Shown one piece after another: positions 1 through 8,567 of a stretch of 64,000 nt of DNA. This DNA comes from Alsobacter sp045348435 (GTDB lineage: Bacteria > Pseudomonadota > Alphaproteobacteria > Rhizobiales > Beijerinckiaceae). The notes beneath the pieces are model-generated. The model searched no databases and was not told the DNA's origin. It worked only from the letters and a program-made list of their open reading frames with translations. Each line of letters opens with the position of its first letter. Position 1 is the first letter of the stretch. The stretch lies in assembly GCF_045348435.1 (NCBI RefSeq), contig NZ_CP157484.1:310001-374000 (forward strand). Direction: 5' to 3'. The translations under genes and the position numbers were made by a program.

Positions 1-1
1 C

Positions 2-1810
2 GCCGAGACGACGCTGGGCGTGCTGCGCTCGGCCAGCATCCTCGGCAAGGTCGTGGAGCAGCAGGGCCTCAACGCGGATTCCGAATTCATTGGCGAGAAG
101 CCGTCCGACAATCCCGCCCTGACGGCGCTCACCGCGCTGGAGAAGCGCGTCGCCGTCAAGCGCGCCGAGCGCAGCTTCGTGGTCGACGTGGGGGTCTGGT
201 CGCTGGACGCCGCCAAGGCGGCCCGCATCGCCAACGCCATCGCGACGGTCTACCTCCAGGAAGAAGCGGCCGGCAAGCTGGAGGCCGCCAAGCGCACCTC
301 GCGGGCCCTGGCCCTGCGCATCGACGAACTCAGCGTCCGCGTGCAGGAGGCCGAGCGCAAGGTCGCCGAGTACCGCTCGCGCAACGACCTGATCGGCCAG
401 ACCGGCAGCCTTATCCCCGAGCAGCAGATCACCGAGGTCAGCAAGCAGCTGGTCACCGCCAAGGCGCGCACGGCCGACGCCCGCGCGCGGTTCGACCAGG
501 TGCAGCAGCTGCGCAAGTCGCCCCTCTCGCTCGGGGATTTGCCGGACGCCGTGGGCTCGGCCGTCGTGGCCCAGCTGCGCTCGCGCCTGGCGGACGCCTC
601 CAGGGTGGAGGCCGAGCAGGCCACACGCCTCGGCCCGCGCCACCCCGACGCGCTCGCCGCGGCCGCGCAGCTGCGCGACGTCAGGCGGATTCTCGATCAG
701 GAGCTCGCCCGCGTGGCCCGCGCCGCGGAGGCCGACTATGACCGCGCCCGTTCGGCGGAGGAGAGCCTCTCCCGCAATCTCGACCGCCTGAAGAGCCTCA
801 GCAACGAGAGCGGCGAGGCGATGGTGCGCATGCGCGAGCTGGAGCGCCAGGCCGAAGCCAGCCGCGCGATCTACGCGACCTTCCTGCAGCGCGCCAAGGA
901 GATCTCCGAGCAGCAGGGGATCGACACCTCCAACTCCCGCGTCATCTCGCCCGCCGTCCCGAGCCAGACCTCGAGCGGCCTGTCCCGCGCGGTCGTGCTG
1001 GCCGGCGCGACGATGGCCGGCCTTCTCGCCGGCGCCGGCCTGGCGCTGGGCCGGGAGCTGACCGATTCCACCCTCTTCACCAAGGCGCAATTCGCCTCCG
1101 CGTCCGGTCTGCCGGTGTTGGGCGTGATCGCGCCCGCCAAGGCGAGCCCGCGTCGCCCCAAGCCGGAGCTGCGGGCCCTCGTCTTCGACGACCCGGCGTC
1201 GCCGCTCGCCGCCGTGGCCTTCAGGATCATGGACCTGCTTCGCCCGCGCGGCTCGCGCCAGGTCGCCGGGCAGACGATCCAGCAGGCCGCCGGCCAGGCC
1301 GCCCGCAGCGTGCTCTTCCTGTCGGTCGAGCCGACCTTCCAGCGCACCCAGCTCGCCTTCAACCTCGCCGCCGCGGCGGCGCGGGACGAGGGACGCATCC
1401 TGCTGGTCGACGCCGAGCCGAGCGGCGGCTTCACCGACGCCCTCGTCGAAGCGCCGCAGCATGGCCTGGCTGACGTGCTGGCGCGCCGTTGCACGCTGGA
1501 CCGCGCGGTCCTGGTCGACGAGGACACCGAGATCGGGATCCTGGCCGCCGGCGGCGCCGGCGCGGCGCAGGGCCGGCCCTCGATGGATCAGCTCCAGGCG
1601 ACGCTGCTGTCGCCGGCCCGCGGCTTCGACCGCATCATCATCGATGCGGGCGGACCCGCCACCAACTCCTCGGCGGCGCCCCTGGCAGGCGCCGTGGACG
1701 ACGTCGTCCTGATCGTGACCGCCGGCGTCACCCGGCGGGAGACGCTCCAGGACACGCTCGAACTGCTCGACGGCTCCCGGTCCCGCATCCGCGGGCTGAT
1801 CGTCGCCTGA
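2..1810 (+). CDS. Polysaccharide chain-length determinant / BY-kinase-like protein (5' partial)
   Basis: Inner-membrane co-polymerase of the Wzz/GumC/ExoP type, which sets chain length during exopolysaccharide export. The frame is open from base 2, so the N-terminal membrane segment lies outside the window; 602 residues are visible. Residues about 80-310 are long charged helices typical of the periplasmic coiled coil. A hydrophobic segment lies near residues 330-352. A cytoplasmic P-loop-kinase-like domain follows, with a Walker B-like strand ILLVDAEPS near 466 and FDRIIIDAGGP near 542. Where tyrosine autokinases have GEGKST, the sequence is SVEPTFQRTQ, so the nucleotide-binding loop looks degenerate. 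No tyrosine cluster is seen at the C-terminus, which ends RGLIVA. The genes downstream are exopolysaccharide genes, which fits this role. Confidence 0.85.
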   Translation, partial: AETTLGVLRSASILGKVVEQQGLNADSEFIGEKPSDNPALTALTALEKRVAVKRAERSFVVDVGVWSLDAAKAARIANAIATVYLQEEAAGKLEAAKRTSRALALRIDELSVRVQEAERKVAEYRSRNDLIGQTGSLIPEQQITEVSKQLVTAKARTADARARFDQVQQLRKSPLSLGDLPDAVGSAVVAQLRSRLADASRVEAEQATRLGPRHPDALAAAAQLRDVRRILDQELARVARAAEADYDRARSAEESLSRNLDRLKSLSNESGEAMVRMRELERQAEASRAIYATFLQRAKEISEQQGIDTSNSRVISPAVPSQTSSGLSRAVVLAGATMAGLLAGAGLALGRELTDSTLFTKAQFASASGLPVLGVIAPAKASPRRPKPELRALVFDDPASPLAAVAFRIMDLLRPRGSRQVAGQTIQQAAGQAARSVLFLSVEPTFQRTQLAFNLAAAAARDEGRILLVDAEPSGGFTDALVEAPQHGLADVLARRCTLDRAVLVDEDTEIGILAAGGAGAAQGRPSMDQLQATLLSPARGFDRIIIDAGGPATNSSAAPLAGAVDDVVLIVTAGVTRRETLQDTLELLDGSRSRIRGLIVA

Positions 1811-1891
1811 GAGAAAATACACCTCTGGGTTGTATCAGCCTGAAACGCCGGACCGTGGCGCCGGGCTTGCCATTCAGAACACGCCTTCGAC

Positions 1892-1911
1892 GTCCCGACA
1901 CGCTGCGGGAC
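1892..1911 (+). other. Small inverted repeat before the dehydrogenase gene
   Basis: GTCCCG (1892-1897) and CGGGAC (1906-1911) form a 6-bp stem with an 8-base loop in the 121-base gap after the chain-length gene. There is no T-run. It may be a weak terminator or leader hairpin. Confidence 0.25.
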
Positions 1912-1931
1912 ACCCCCCTCCGGAGATCAGC

Positions 1932-3275
1932 ATGGTCACCCTCGTCGCGCCCCAGCCTGTGTATGAAGCCAGCCTCGATCGGCCGCCCGCCAGGCCGGCG
2001 CGCGCCGCCGGAAAGCGCGCTTTGGAGCGGATCTGCGTCGTCGGTCTCGGCTATGTGGGCCTGCCCACCGCGGCGCTCCTCGCGTCCCGCGGGCTCAGCG
2101 TGATCGGCGTCGACCTGAAGAAGGACGCGGTGGCGCGCATCAACGAGGGCCGCGCCCACATCGCCGAGCCGGACCTCGACATGATCCTCGCCGCCGTGGT
2201 TCAGGCCGGCAAGCTGGAGGCCTCCATCCGGCCGCAGTCCGCCGACGCCTTCCTGATCGCCGTGCCGACGCCGATCACTCCCGAGAAGAAGGCCGACATG
2301 CGCGCGGTCGAGGCCGCGCTGGCCTCCATCGCCCCCGTCCTGAAGCGGGGCGACCTCATCGTGATCGAGTCCACGTCTCCGGTCGGCACGACCGAGCGTG
2401 CGGCGGCGCAGCTGCGCGGCTTGCGCCCCGACCTGAAATTCCCGGACCTGTTCCCCGAGCAGGCCGACGTCCTGATGGCCTATTGCCCCGAGCGGATCCT
2501 GCCCGGCCAGACCCTGCGCGAGCTCGTCGACAACGCCCGCATCATCGGCGGCCTGGACCATGCCAGCGCGCTGCGCGCCCGGGAGGTCTACGCCACCTTC
2601 GCGATGGGCCAGATGAAGCTTGCGACCTCGCGTGAGGCGGAATGCGCCAAGCTCGCCGAGAACGCGTTCCGCGACGTCAACGTGGCCTTCGCCAACGAGC
2701 TCTCGATCCTGTGCGAGGGCCTCGGCGTGGACGCCTGGACGGTGATCAAGATGGCGAACCTGCATCCGCGGGTCGACATCCTCTCGCCCGGCCCCGGCGT
2801 CGGCGGGCACTGCATTCCGATCGACCCCTGGTTCCTGCATCAGGCGCTGCCGGACGAGACCCCCCTGATCGCCGCCGCCCGCGCCGTCAACGACGGCAAG
2901 CCGCTGCGGGTCGCCAACCGGATCGGGCGCCTCGCCGGGCGTTTCCGGGACCCGGTGATCGCCATCCTCGGCCTCGCCTACAAGCCGAACGTGGACGACC
3001 TGCGCGAAAGCCCCGCCCTCGAGATCGCCCGCAACCTGGCCGACCGGCGGATCGGGCGCCTGCTCGTGGTGGAGCCGAACATCGCGAACCTGCCCGAGGC
3101 CCTCGCCGGCCGTCCCGATGTGGAGCTGACGGAATTCGGCGCCGCCGTGGCGGAGGCCGACATCGTCGCGATCCTGGTCGCGCACAGCAAGTTCCGCAAT
3201 ATCGACCGCGCCGCGCTCGCCTCGCGGGTGGTGGTCGACACGGTCGGGCTGCTGAAGCTCTCCAACGACGAATAG
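1932..3275 (+). CDS. Nucleotide sugar dehydrogenase, UDP-N-acetyl-D-mannosamine dehydrogenase type
   Basis: NAD-dependent four-electron oxidation of a UDP-hexosamine (most likely UDP-ManNAc) to the uronate, giving an acidic sugar for the polysaccharide. The protein has 447 residues, normal for the family. The Rossmann motif VVGLGYVGLP is near residues 36-45, and VIESTSPVGTTE is the conserved second motif. The catalytic-cysteine motif GVGGHCIPIDPW places Cys at 294; the GHCIxxDPWF form resembles WecC more than UDP-glucose dehydrogenase. I chose ATG 1932 because GGAG stands 8 bases upstream; upstream in-frame codons are low-complexity. The substrate is inferred: UDP-GlcNAc or UDP-GalNAc dehydrogenases look alike. 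Confidence 0.88.
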   Translation: MVTLVAPQPVYEASLDRPPARPARAAGKRALERICVVGLGYVGLPTAALLASRGLSVIGVDLKKDAVARINEGRAHIAEPDLDMILAAVVQAGKLEASIRPQSADAFLIAVPTPITPEKKADMRAVEAALASIAPVLKRGDLIVIESTSPVGTTERAAAQLRGLRPDLKFPDLFPEQADVLMAYCPERILPGQTLRELVDNARIIGGLDHASALRAREVYATFAMGQMKLATSREAECAKLAENAFRDVNVAFANELSILCEGLGVDAWTVIKMANLHPRVDILSPGPGVGGHCIPIDPWFLHQALPDETPLIAAARAVNDGKPLRVANRIGRLAGRFRDPVIAILGLAYKPNVDDLRESPALEIARNLADRRIGRLLVVEPNIANLPEALAGRPDVELTEFGAAVAEADIVAILVAHSKFRNIDRAALASRVVVDTVGLLKLSNDE

Positions 3276-3289
3276 GAAGCGACGCCAGC

Positions 3290-5077
3290 ATGTGCGGATT
3301 TGCAGGACTGGTCCAGCGCGACCCCTCGTGGAGCGTCAGCGAGCGTTTCGCCGCGTTGGCTTTGAAGTCGCTCGGGCGGCGCGGCCCGGACGACGCCCGG
3401 GCGCTGAGCGTGGGGCCGGTGGACTTCGTCCATACGCGGCTCTCGATCATCGACCACGAGGGCGGCGTCCAGCCCATGCAGGATGACGCCGGCGTCATCG
3501 CCTATAACGGCGAGATCTACAATTTCGAGGAGCTGCGCCAGCCGAACCTGCCCTATGCGACCCGTTCCGACACCGAGGTGCTGCTCAAGGGCCTGAACAC
3601 CCAGGGGACGTCGTTCCTCAACGGGGCCGATGGCATGTTCGGCTTCGCCTATCTTAACAAGGCGCAGCAGAAGCTCTACGTCGCCCGCGACCGCTACGGC
3701 GTGAAGCCCGCCTATGTCCTGCACACTCCGGAGGTCTTCGCCTTCGGGTCCACCATGCAGGCCTTGATGCCCTTCTCGGCCAAGCGGATCGATCGCAAAG
3801 CCTATGTGGAGTACTACACGTCCCGCGCCGCCCACGCGCCCCGGACCCTGTTCGAGGACGTCCGCGAGGTGCCGCCGGGCTGGATGGCGATCTTCGACCT
3901 GCGCAGCTTCACCATGGAGATGCGCCGCTGGGCCGACGCCCGGCCCACGCTGGTGACGCGCCGTCCCGAAGGCGAGCTGCTCGACGAGCTGGACGGCGTC
4001 CTGCACGCCTCGGTGCGGGCCCACCTCATCGCCGACACGCCGGTCGCCTCGCTGCTGTCGGGCGGGATCGACTCCGGCCTCGTCACCGCCATCGCGGCGA
4101 GATACGTGCCCGACCTCGCATGCTTCTCGGCGGGCTTCCAGGACCGGCGCTTCGACGAGAGCCCCTACGCCCAGGCGGTGGCCCGGCGCTACGGCTTGCG
4201 CCACTACGTCAAGTTCATGAGCGAGGAGACCGTCTTCGGCCTGCTCGATTCCTGGCCCGCCGTGATGGACGACGCCAACGCCGAGCCGGCCTCCGTGCTG
4301 AAATATGTGGTGGCGCAATTCGCCCGCGACAGCGGCTTCAAGGTCGTGTTGGCGGGCGAGGGCGCCGACGAGTTCTTCGGCGGATACAATCAGTATTGGC
4401 GCTTCCGCCTGGCCCGCCGGCTGAGCGCGCTCGGCGCCCATGCGCCGGGCCTCGCCGAATTCGCCGCCCGGGCGGTGGGCCCGCGCACGCGGGTCGCCCA
4501 TTTCCTGCGCCAGGCTTCAGGCCGGCAGGGCTATCCCGGAACCAGCATGCCGTTCGAGCCTCACCTCGTGCGGGAAATGTTCACTGGGGCAGAGCCGGAG
4601 GATTTCGGGGTCGCATCGCTCAAGGGCGCGCTGTTCCTCGACCAGAGCCGGCGGCTGCCCGACGACATGCTCACCGCCGCCGACCGCGCCACCATGCACG
4701 CCTCCATCGAGGCGCGCGTGCCCTTCGTAACCCGCAGCGTCGCCGATTTCGCCGCCTCGCTGGAGGACGACATGCTGCTGCGCGGGCGCCAGCAGAAATA
4801 CCTCCTGCGCCAGCTCGCGCGCCGCTACCTGCCGGCCGAATGCGTCGACCGTCCCAAGGTGGGCTTCGACCTGCCGCTCGGGCGCTGGTTCCGCGGCCGC
4901 CTGCGGGACGTGGTCTACGACACGCTCGCCAACACCTGGCAGCGCGAGTTCCTGCGCCCCGGCGCCATGGAGCGCATCGTCGACCTGCATATGAGCGGGC
5001 GCGCCGACTTCGCCGACAAGATCTGGGCCTTCGTGGTCCTGGACCGCAACGTTCGCGCCATGCGCGCCATCGCCTGA
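3290..5077 (+). CDS. Asparagine synthase-type amidotransferase (glutamine-hydrolysing)
   Basis: A 595-residue protein of the AsnB family. The start Met-Cys-Gly puts the glutaminase nucleophile Cys at residue 2 after Met removal, which fixes ATG 3290. The N-terminal Ntn-hydrolase domain includes NGEIYNF. The C-terminal synthetase domain has the PP-loop SGGIDS at 257-262, GEGADEFFGGY and RVPF motifs. Family members make asparagine from aspartate, glutamine and ATP. Members inside polysaccharide loci, such as WbpS and WbtH, are linked to amidating uronic acid residues instead. Its position 15 bases after a nucleotide-sugar dehydrogenase and just before a glycosyltransferase favours the second role here, by inference. 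Confidence 0.88.
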   Translation: MCGFAGLVQRDPSWSVSERFAALALKSLGRRGPDDARALSVGPVDFVHTRLSIIDHEGGVQPMQDDAGVIAYNGEIYNFEELRQPNLPYATRSDTEVLLKGLNTQGTSFLNGADGMFGFAYLNKAQQKLYVARDRYGVKPAYVLHTPEVFAFGSTMQALMPFSAKRIDRKAYVEYYTSRAAHAPRTLFEDVREVPPGWMAIFDLRSFTMEMRRWADARPTLVTRRPEGELLDELDGVLHASVRAHLIADTPVASLLSGGIDSGLVTAIAARYVPDLACFSAGFQDRRFDESPYAQAVARRYGLRHYVKFMSEETVFGLLDSWPAVMDDANAEPASVLKYVVAQFARDSGFKVVLAGEGADEFFGGYNQYWRFRLARRLSALGAHAPGLAEFAARAVGPRTRVAHFLRQASGRQGYPGTSMPFEPHLVREMFTGAEPEDFGVASLKGALFLDQSRRLPDDMLTAADRATMHASIEARVPFVTRSVADFAASLEDDMLLRGRQQKYLLRQLARRYLPAECVDRPKVGFDLPLGRWFRGRLRDVVYDTLANTWQREFLRPGAMERIVDLHMSGRADFADKIWAFVVLDRNVRAMRAIA

Positions 5078-5095
5078 CCACCGGGAGCCCTGGAC

Positions 5096-5896
5096 ATGAG
5101 GACGAGCCTTCTCGACACGCCGGTGGATATCGCCACCATGGATGAGACCGTCGCTTGCGCGCTCGCCGCCATGCGCAGCGGCCGGCGGTGCCAGCACGTG
5201 GCCCTGAACGTCGCCAAGCTGGTGAACGCCCGCTCGGACGCGGAGCTCGCGCAGGATATCCGCGACAGCGACATCGTCGGCATCGACGGCATGGGCATCG
5301 TCTACGGGATGCGGGCGACCGGGCAGGGCGCGCCGGAGCGGGTCGCCGGGATCGACCTCTTCCTGCGCCTGATGGCCGAATGCGCCGACCGCGGGTTCCG
5401 CCCGTTCCTGCTGGGCGCCCGGCCCGACGTTCTCGCCGATGTCCAGGCGGAGCTCCTGCGTCGTTTTCCGGAACTCAAGATCGCAGGGGCCCATCACGGC
5501 TATTTCGGCGCCGACGAGGAGGAGCGCATCTGCGGCCTCATCCGCGAAAGCCGCGCGCATTGCCTGTTCGTCGCCATGCCGACGCCCCGCAAGGAGCGCT
5601 TCATGCGCCGTTGGCGCGAAAGCCTCGGCGTTCCCTTCCTGATGGGGGTGGGAGGCAGCTTCGACGTGGTGGCCGGGCGGGTCACCCGCGCCCCGCGGGC
5701 CATGCAGCGCCTCGGCCTGGAATGGCTGCACCGGCTCCTGCAGGAGCCGCGCAAGATGTTCGGGCGCTATCTCCGGACGAACGCGATCTACGCCGTCCTG
5801 ATCGCGCGGGAGCTCCTGCGTCGCTCGCGCGGGGGCGGACCGGCGCCTGAGGAAGCCGCGCGGGGCGTCGCCGCGCCGGACGAACGGGCCGCCTGA
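5096..5896 (+). CDS. WecG/TagA/CpsF family glycosyltransferase (GT26)
   Basis: A 266-residue protein of the GT26 family. Members transfer a sugar such as ManNAc or ManNAcA from its UDP form onto an undecaprenyl-diphosphate-linked acceptor at the inner face of the membrane. Family signatures are an early LNVAKLVN block (near 35-42), the DIVGIDGMGIVYG block, FLLGARPD, and PTPRKERF at the position of the usual xxPxQE motif. Length is typical. It lies 18 bases after the amidotransferase and 8 bases before the flippase, so it is probably part of one transcript. A UDP-ManNAcA dehydrogenase plus a WecG-type transferase supports an N-acetylmannosaminuronate-containing polymer. Confidence 0.85.
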   Translation: MRTSLLDTPVDIATMDETVACALAAMRSGRRCQHVALNVAKLVNARSDAELAQDIRDSDIVGIDGMGIVYGMRATGQGAPERVAGIDLFLRLMAECADRGFRPFLLGARPDVLADVQAELLRRFPELKIAGAHHGYFGADEEERICGLIRESRAHCLFVAMPTPRKERFMRRWRESLGVPFLMGVGGSFDVVAGRVTRAPRAMQRLGLEWLHRLLQEPRKMFGRYLRTNAIYAVLIARELLRRSRGGGPAPEEAARGVAAPDERAA

Positions 5897-5904
5897 CTCC
5901 AGCC

Positions 5905-7422
5905 ATGAGCAAGCCAGTGAAAACGAGGTCCGGCGACTACTTCTTCTACCTGGCGGCGACGCTCGCGCCGCGCTTCGCCATGTTCATCCTTCTGATCCTG
6001 CTGACCCGCTGGCTGCCGGTCGCCCAGTATGGGCTCTTCGTGCTGGTCGTGACCGTGGGCGAGATCCTCGACACGGCGCTGACCAACTGGATCCGCATCT
6101 ACTCCCTGCGGACCGAGGCTGGATTGAACGGCCTGCGGCCGCTCAGGCTGGGGCGGCTGCTCGTTCTCTCCGGAGGGGCGACGACGCTGGGGGTGGGCCT
6201 GTCCTGGATCGTCGCCCGGTTGACGGAGCCGAACGAAACCTTCGTGTTCTGGGTCGCGCTCGTCAGCTACACGGTCGGGCTCGGCCTGGTGCGGTTCTCC
6301 ATCGTCCTGCTGCAACTCGCCAAGCGCCACTCCGCCATCGCGGTGGTGGAGGGGGTCAGGGCGGTCGCCATCCTGGTCGCGGTCGTGGCCGCCGCCGACA
6401 TGACCCATTCCTACTTCGCGCCGTCGCTGGCGCTGTCGCTGGCCAGCGGCCTCGTCGCGGGCGTGCAGCTGGTGCTCACCCTGCGCAGCCTCGCCCGGCC
6501 GAAGCTGCCGAAGGTCGGCTACATGGCGGCCCTGCGCTTCGGTTTCCCGCTCATCGTCACCGCGCTGCTGACCTGGGTGATGACGTGGTTCGACCGCCTG
6601 GTGATCAACCATTACGCCGGGGCTGCGGCGGTCGGCCTCTACGCGGCGGCCTACGCCATCGGCCGCCAGCCGATCGAGCTCTTCATCGCGCCCCTGAACT
6701 CCTACACGTTCCCGATGCTGGTGCGCCGCTACGCGGCCGAGGGCGCCGCCGCGGCGGGCCGCTTCCAGGCCGGCATGCTGGTGACCACCTGCGTGCTCTG
6801 CGTCGGCGCCGCCGCCTGCATCTCCGTGCTGGACGTGCAGCTGGCCGGGCTGCTGCTGCCGCCCGCCTATCGTGAGCACGCCGTGGCGCTGCTGCCCTCC
6901 ATCACCTACGGGGCGGTGATGATCTCGGCGAAGTTCTTCGTCTTCGACAACGCCTTCTACACCGTCAAGCGCAACGACCTGTACCTGATCTCGATGGGAG
7001 CGCCGGCGGTCGTGGGGGCCGTGACTTCCATCCTGATGATCTCGCGCTGGGGCATCGACGGCGCCGGGATGAGCTTCGTGGTCACGACCTCGCTGTCGAC
7101 GCTGTCGAGCTACGTCCTGTCCAACCGCGTGCTGCCGATGCGCCTGCCGGTCGGCCGGATCGCCGCCGTGCTGGCGTCGGCGGCCGCCGCCAGCGCGGCG
7201 CTCGCCGTGGCGGAGACCTGGTTCGAGACCTGGCACTATGCGGCGCAGCTCTGTTTCGGCGGGGCGCTCTTCGGTCTGGCCTATATGGCGGCGCTCAGCC
7301 TCTTCGGCGTCTCGCTGCGGGGCGTGCTGATGGCCCCGTGGGAGCAGTCCGGCCAGGAGCCGACCGCCGCGTCCCCGAATGTCGGCGGGGCCCCGGCCGC
7401 CGCCATGGGAGGCAAGGCGTGA
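5905..7422 (+). CDS. Oligosaccharide flippase / polysaccharide biosynthesis membrane protein (Wzx-like)
   Basis: A 505-residue polytopic membrane protein with about 12-14 hydrophobic segments spread evenly along its length, as in the MOP/MVF superfamily. It opens with a charged stretch and FYLAATLAPRFAMFILLI, and WFDRLVINHY is typical of the family near the middle. The likely role is moving lipid-linked repeat units across the inner membrane. The C-terminal tail (about 475-505) is soluble and low in complexity. The stop codon overlaps the GTG start of the next gene (GTGA), which suggests translational coupling. Specificity cannot be read from the sequence. Confidence 0.85.
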   Translation: MSKPVKTRSGDYFFYLAATLAPRFAMFILLILLTRWLPVAQYGLFVLVVTVGEILDTALTNWIRIYSLRTEAGLNGLRPLRLGRLLVLSGGATTLGVGLSWIVARLTEPNETFVFWVALVSYTVGLGLVRFSIVLLQLAKRHSAIAVVEGVRAVAILVAVVAAADMTHSYFAPSLALSLASGLVAGVQLVLTLRSLARPKLPKVGYMAALRFGFPLIVTALLTWVMTWFDRLVINHYAGAAAVGLYAAAYAIGRQPIELFIAPLNSYTFPMLVRRYAAEGAAAAGRFQAGMLVTTCVLCVGAAACISVLDVQLAGLLLPPAYREHAVALLPSITYGAVMISAKFFVFDNAFYTVKRNDLYLISMGAPAVVGAVTSILMISRWGIDGAGMSFVVTTSLSTLSSYVLSNRVLPMRLPVGRIAAVLASAAAASAALAVAETWFETWHYAAQLCFGGALFGLAYMAALSLFGVSLRGVLMAPWEQSGQEPTAASPNVGGAPAAAMGGKA

Positions 7423-8567
7423 CCCTGGGCCTGGAAGTCGCGACGCCAGCGAAGGCCGGCCGGCCGCGGCCAGCGCCCGTGGTGATGCACCTGATCTCGT
7501 CGCTGCGCATCGGCGGCGCGGAGAGGATGCTGATCTCCCTCCTGTCGGCGGCCCGGGCCACGCCCGGCGCCCGCTATGTCGTCTGTATCATGAACGACGA
7601 GATCGACGGGCGCATGCTGGCCGAGCTGGAGGCCTGCGGCTGGCCCTGCCACCGCCTTGGGCGCCGCGAGGGCCATGGTCATCCCGGCTATCTCGTCCAG
7701 CTCGCCGGCCTCGTGCGCCGGTATGGCGTCGACGTCGTCCACGCCCACAACGAGGGCAGCCGCAAATGGGCGATGCTGCTGCGGCTGGCCCGGCCTGGCC
7801 TGCAGGTCGTCTACACGCTCCATTGCCAGGGGCTCGCGCAGCAGTATGGCGCCGTGGCGCGATGGCTCTACCGCGCTGCGGTCGGGGCCACGGTGGCGAT
7901 CTCGCCGGCCACCGCCGAGGAGGGCGCGCAGATCGGCGCGCCGCGCCTGACCCAGATCCCCAACGGGGTCGACCTGTCGCGCTTTCGCGGCGTCGGTCGC
8001 CCGCGGGAGGCCTCCGGCCCGCTCAGGATCCTGCAGGTGGGCCGGTTCGCGCGGGACAAGGGTCAGGACATTCTCATCCGGGCGGTCGCGCTCTGCCGGG
8101 CGGCGGGCCTGGAGACAACCTGCGTCATCGCCGGCGTCGCCGTCCGGCCGGACGACCCGTGGCTGGAGCATCTACACGGGCTCATGCGAGAGCTCGGCGT
8201 CGAGGCCGCCGTCCGCATCGTGCAGGACCGGCTCGACGTCGAGGCCCTGCTCGCCGAGGCGGATGTCAGCGTCCTCCCGTCGCGCGCCGAAGGGTTCGGG
8301 CTGGCGCTGGTGGAGGCCATGGCGGCCGGCGTGCCTGTCGTCGCCGCCCGGGTCGGCGGCCCAGCCAAGCTGATCGACGACGGCGTCAACGGCCTTCTGG
8401 TTCCGTCGGATGACCCCGCCGCCCTGGCTGCGGCTTTGATGCGGCTGGCGGGCGACGGCTCCCTGCGGCGCAGCCTCGCCGCGGGAGGCCTGGCCGCCGC
8501 CGAATGCTACGACATCGCCCGCGCGGCGAGCGCGCATGCGCTCCTTTACGCCGATCTGGCCGGCTGA
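7419..8567 (+). CDS. Glycosyltransferase family 4
   Basis: A 382-residue GT-B enzyme of the exopolysaccharide locus. The N-terminal half has the acceptor-binding loop LRIGGAERML, and the C-terminal half has LQVGRFARDKGQD and the nucleotide-sugar motif SRAEGFGLALVEAMAAGVPVV, where the E-x7-E motif of retaining GT4 enzymes lies. I chose GTG 7419: it overlaps the flippase stop (GTGA) and has GGGAGGCAAGGC directly upstream. The donor and acceptor sugars are unknown. The last 22 bases overlap the 3' end of the convergent acyltransferase gene. Confidence 0.88.
   Translation: MTLGLEVATPAKAGRPRPAPVVMHLISSLRIGGAERMLISLLSAARATPGARYVVCIMNDEIDGRMLAELEACGWPCHRLGRREGHGHPGYLVQLAGLVRRYGVDVVHAHNEGSRKWAMLLRLARPGLQVVYTLHCQGLAQQYGAVARWLYRAAVGATVAISPATAEEGAQIGAPRLTQIPNGVDLSRFRGVGRPREASGPLRILQVGRFARDKGQDILIRAVALCRAAGLETTCVIAGVAVRPDDPWLEHLHGLMRELGVEAAVRIVQDRLDVEALLAEADVSVLPSRAEGFGLALVEAMAAGVPVVAARVGGPAKLIDDGVNGLLVPSDDPAALAAALMRLAGDGSLRRSLAAGGLAAAECYDIARAASAHALLYADLAG

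Noticed and set aside
1728..3185. 485-residue minus-strand open frame opposite the UDP-sugar dehydrogenase
   Set aside because: The composition is typical of an antisense shadow and the plus-strand gene has a complete family signature.
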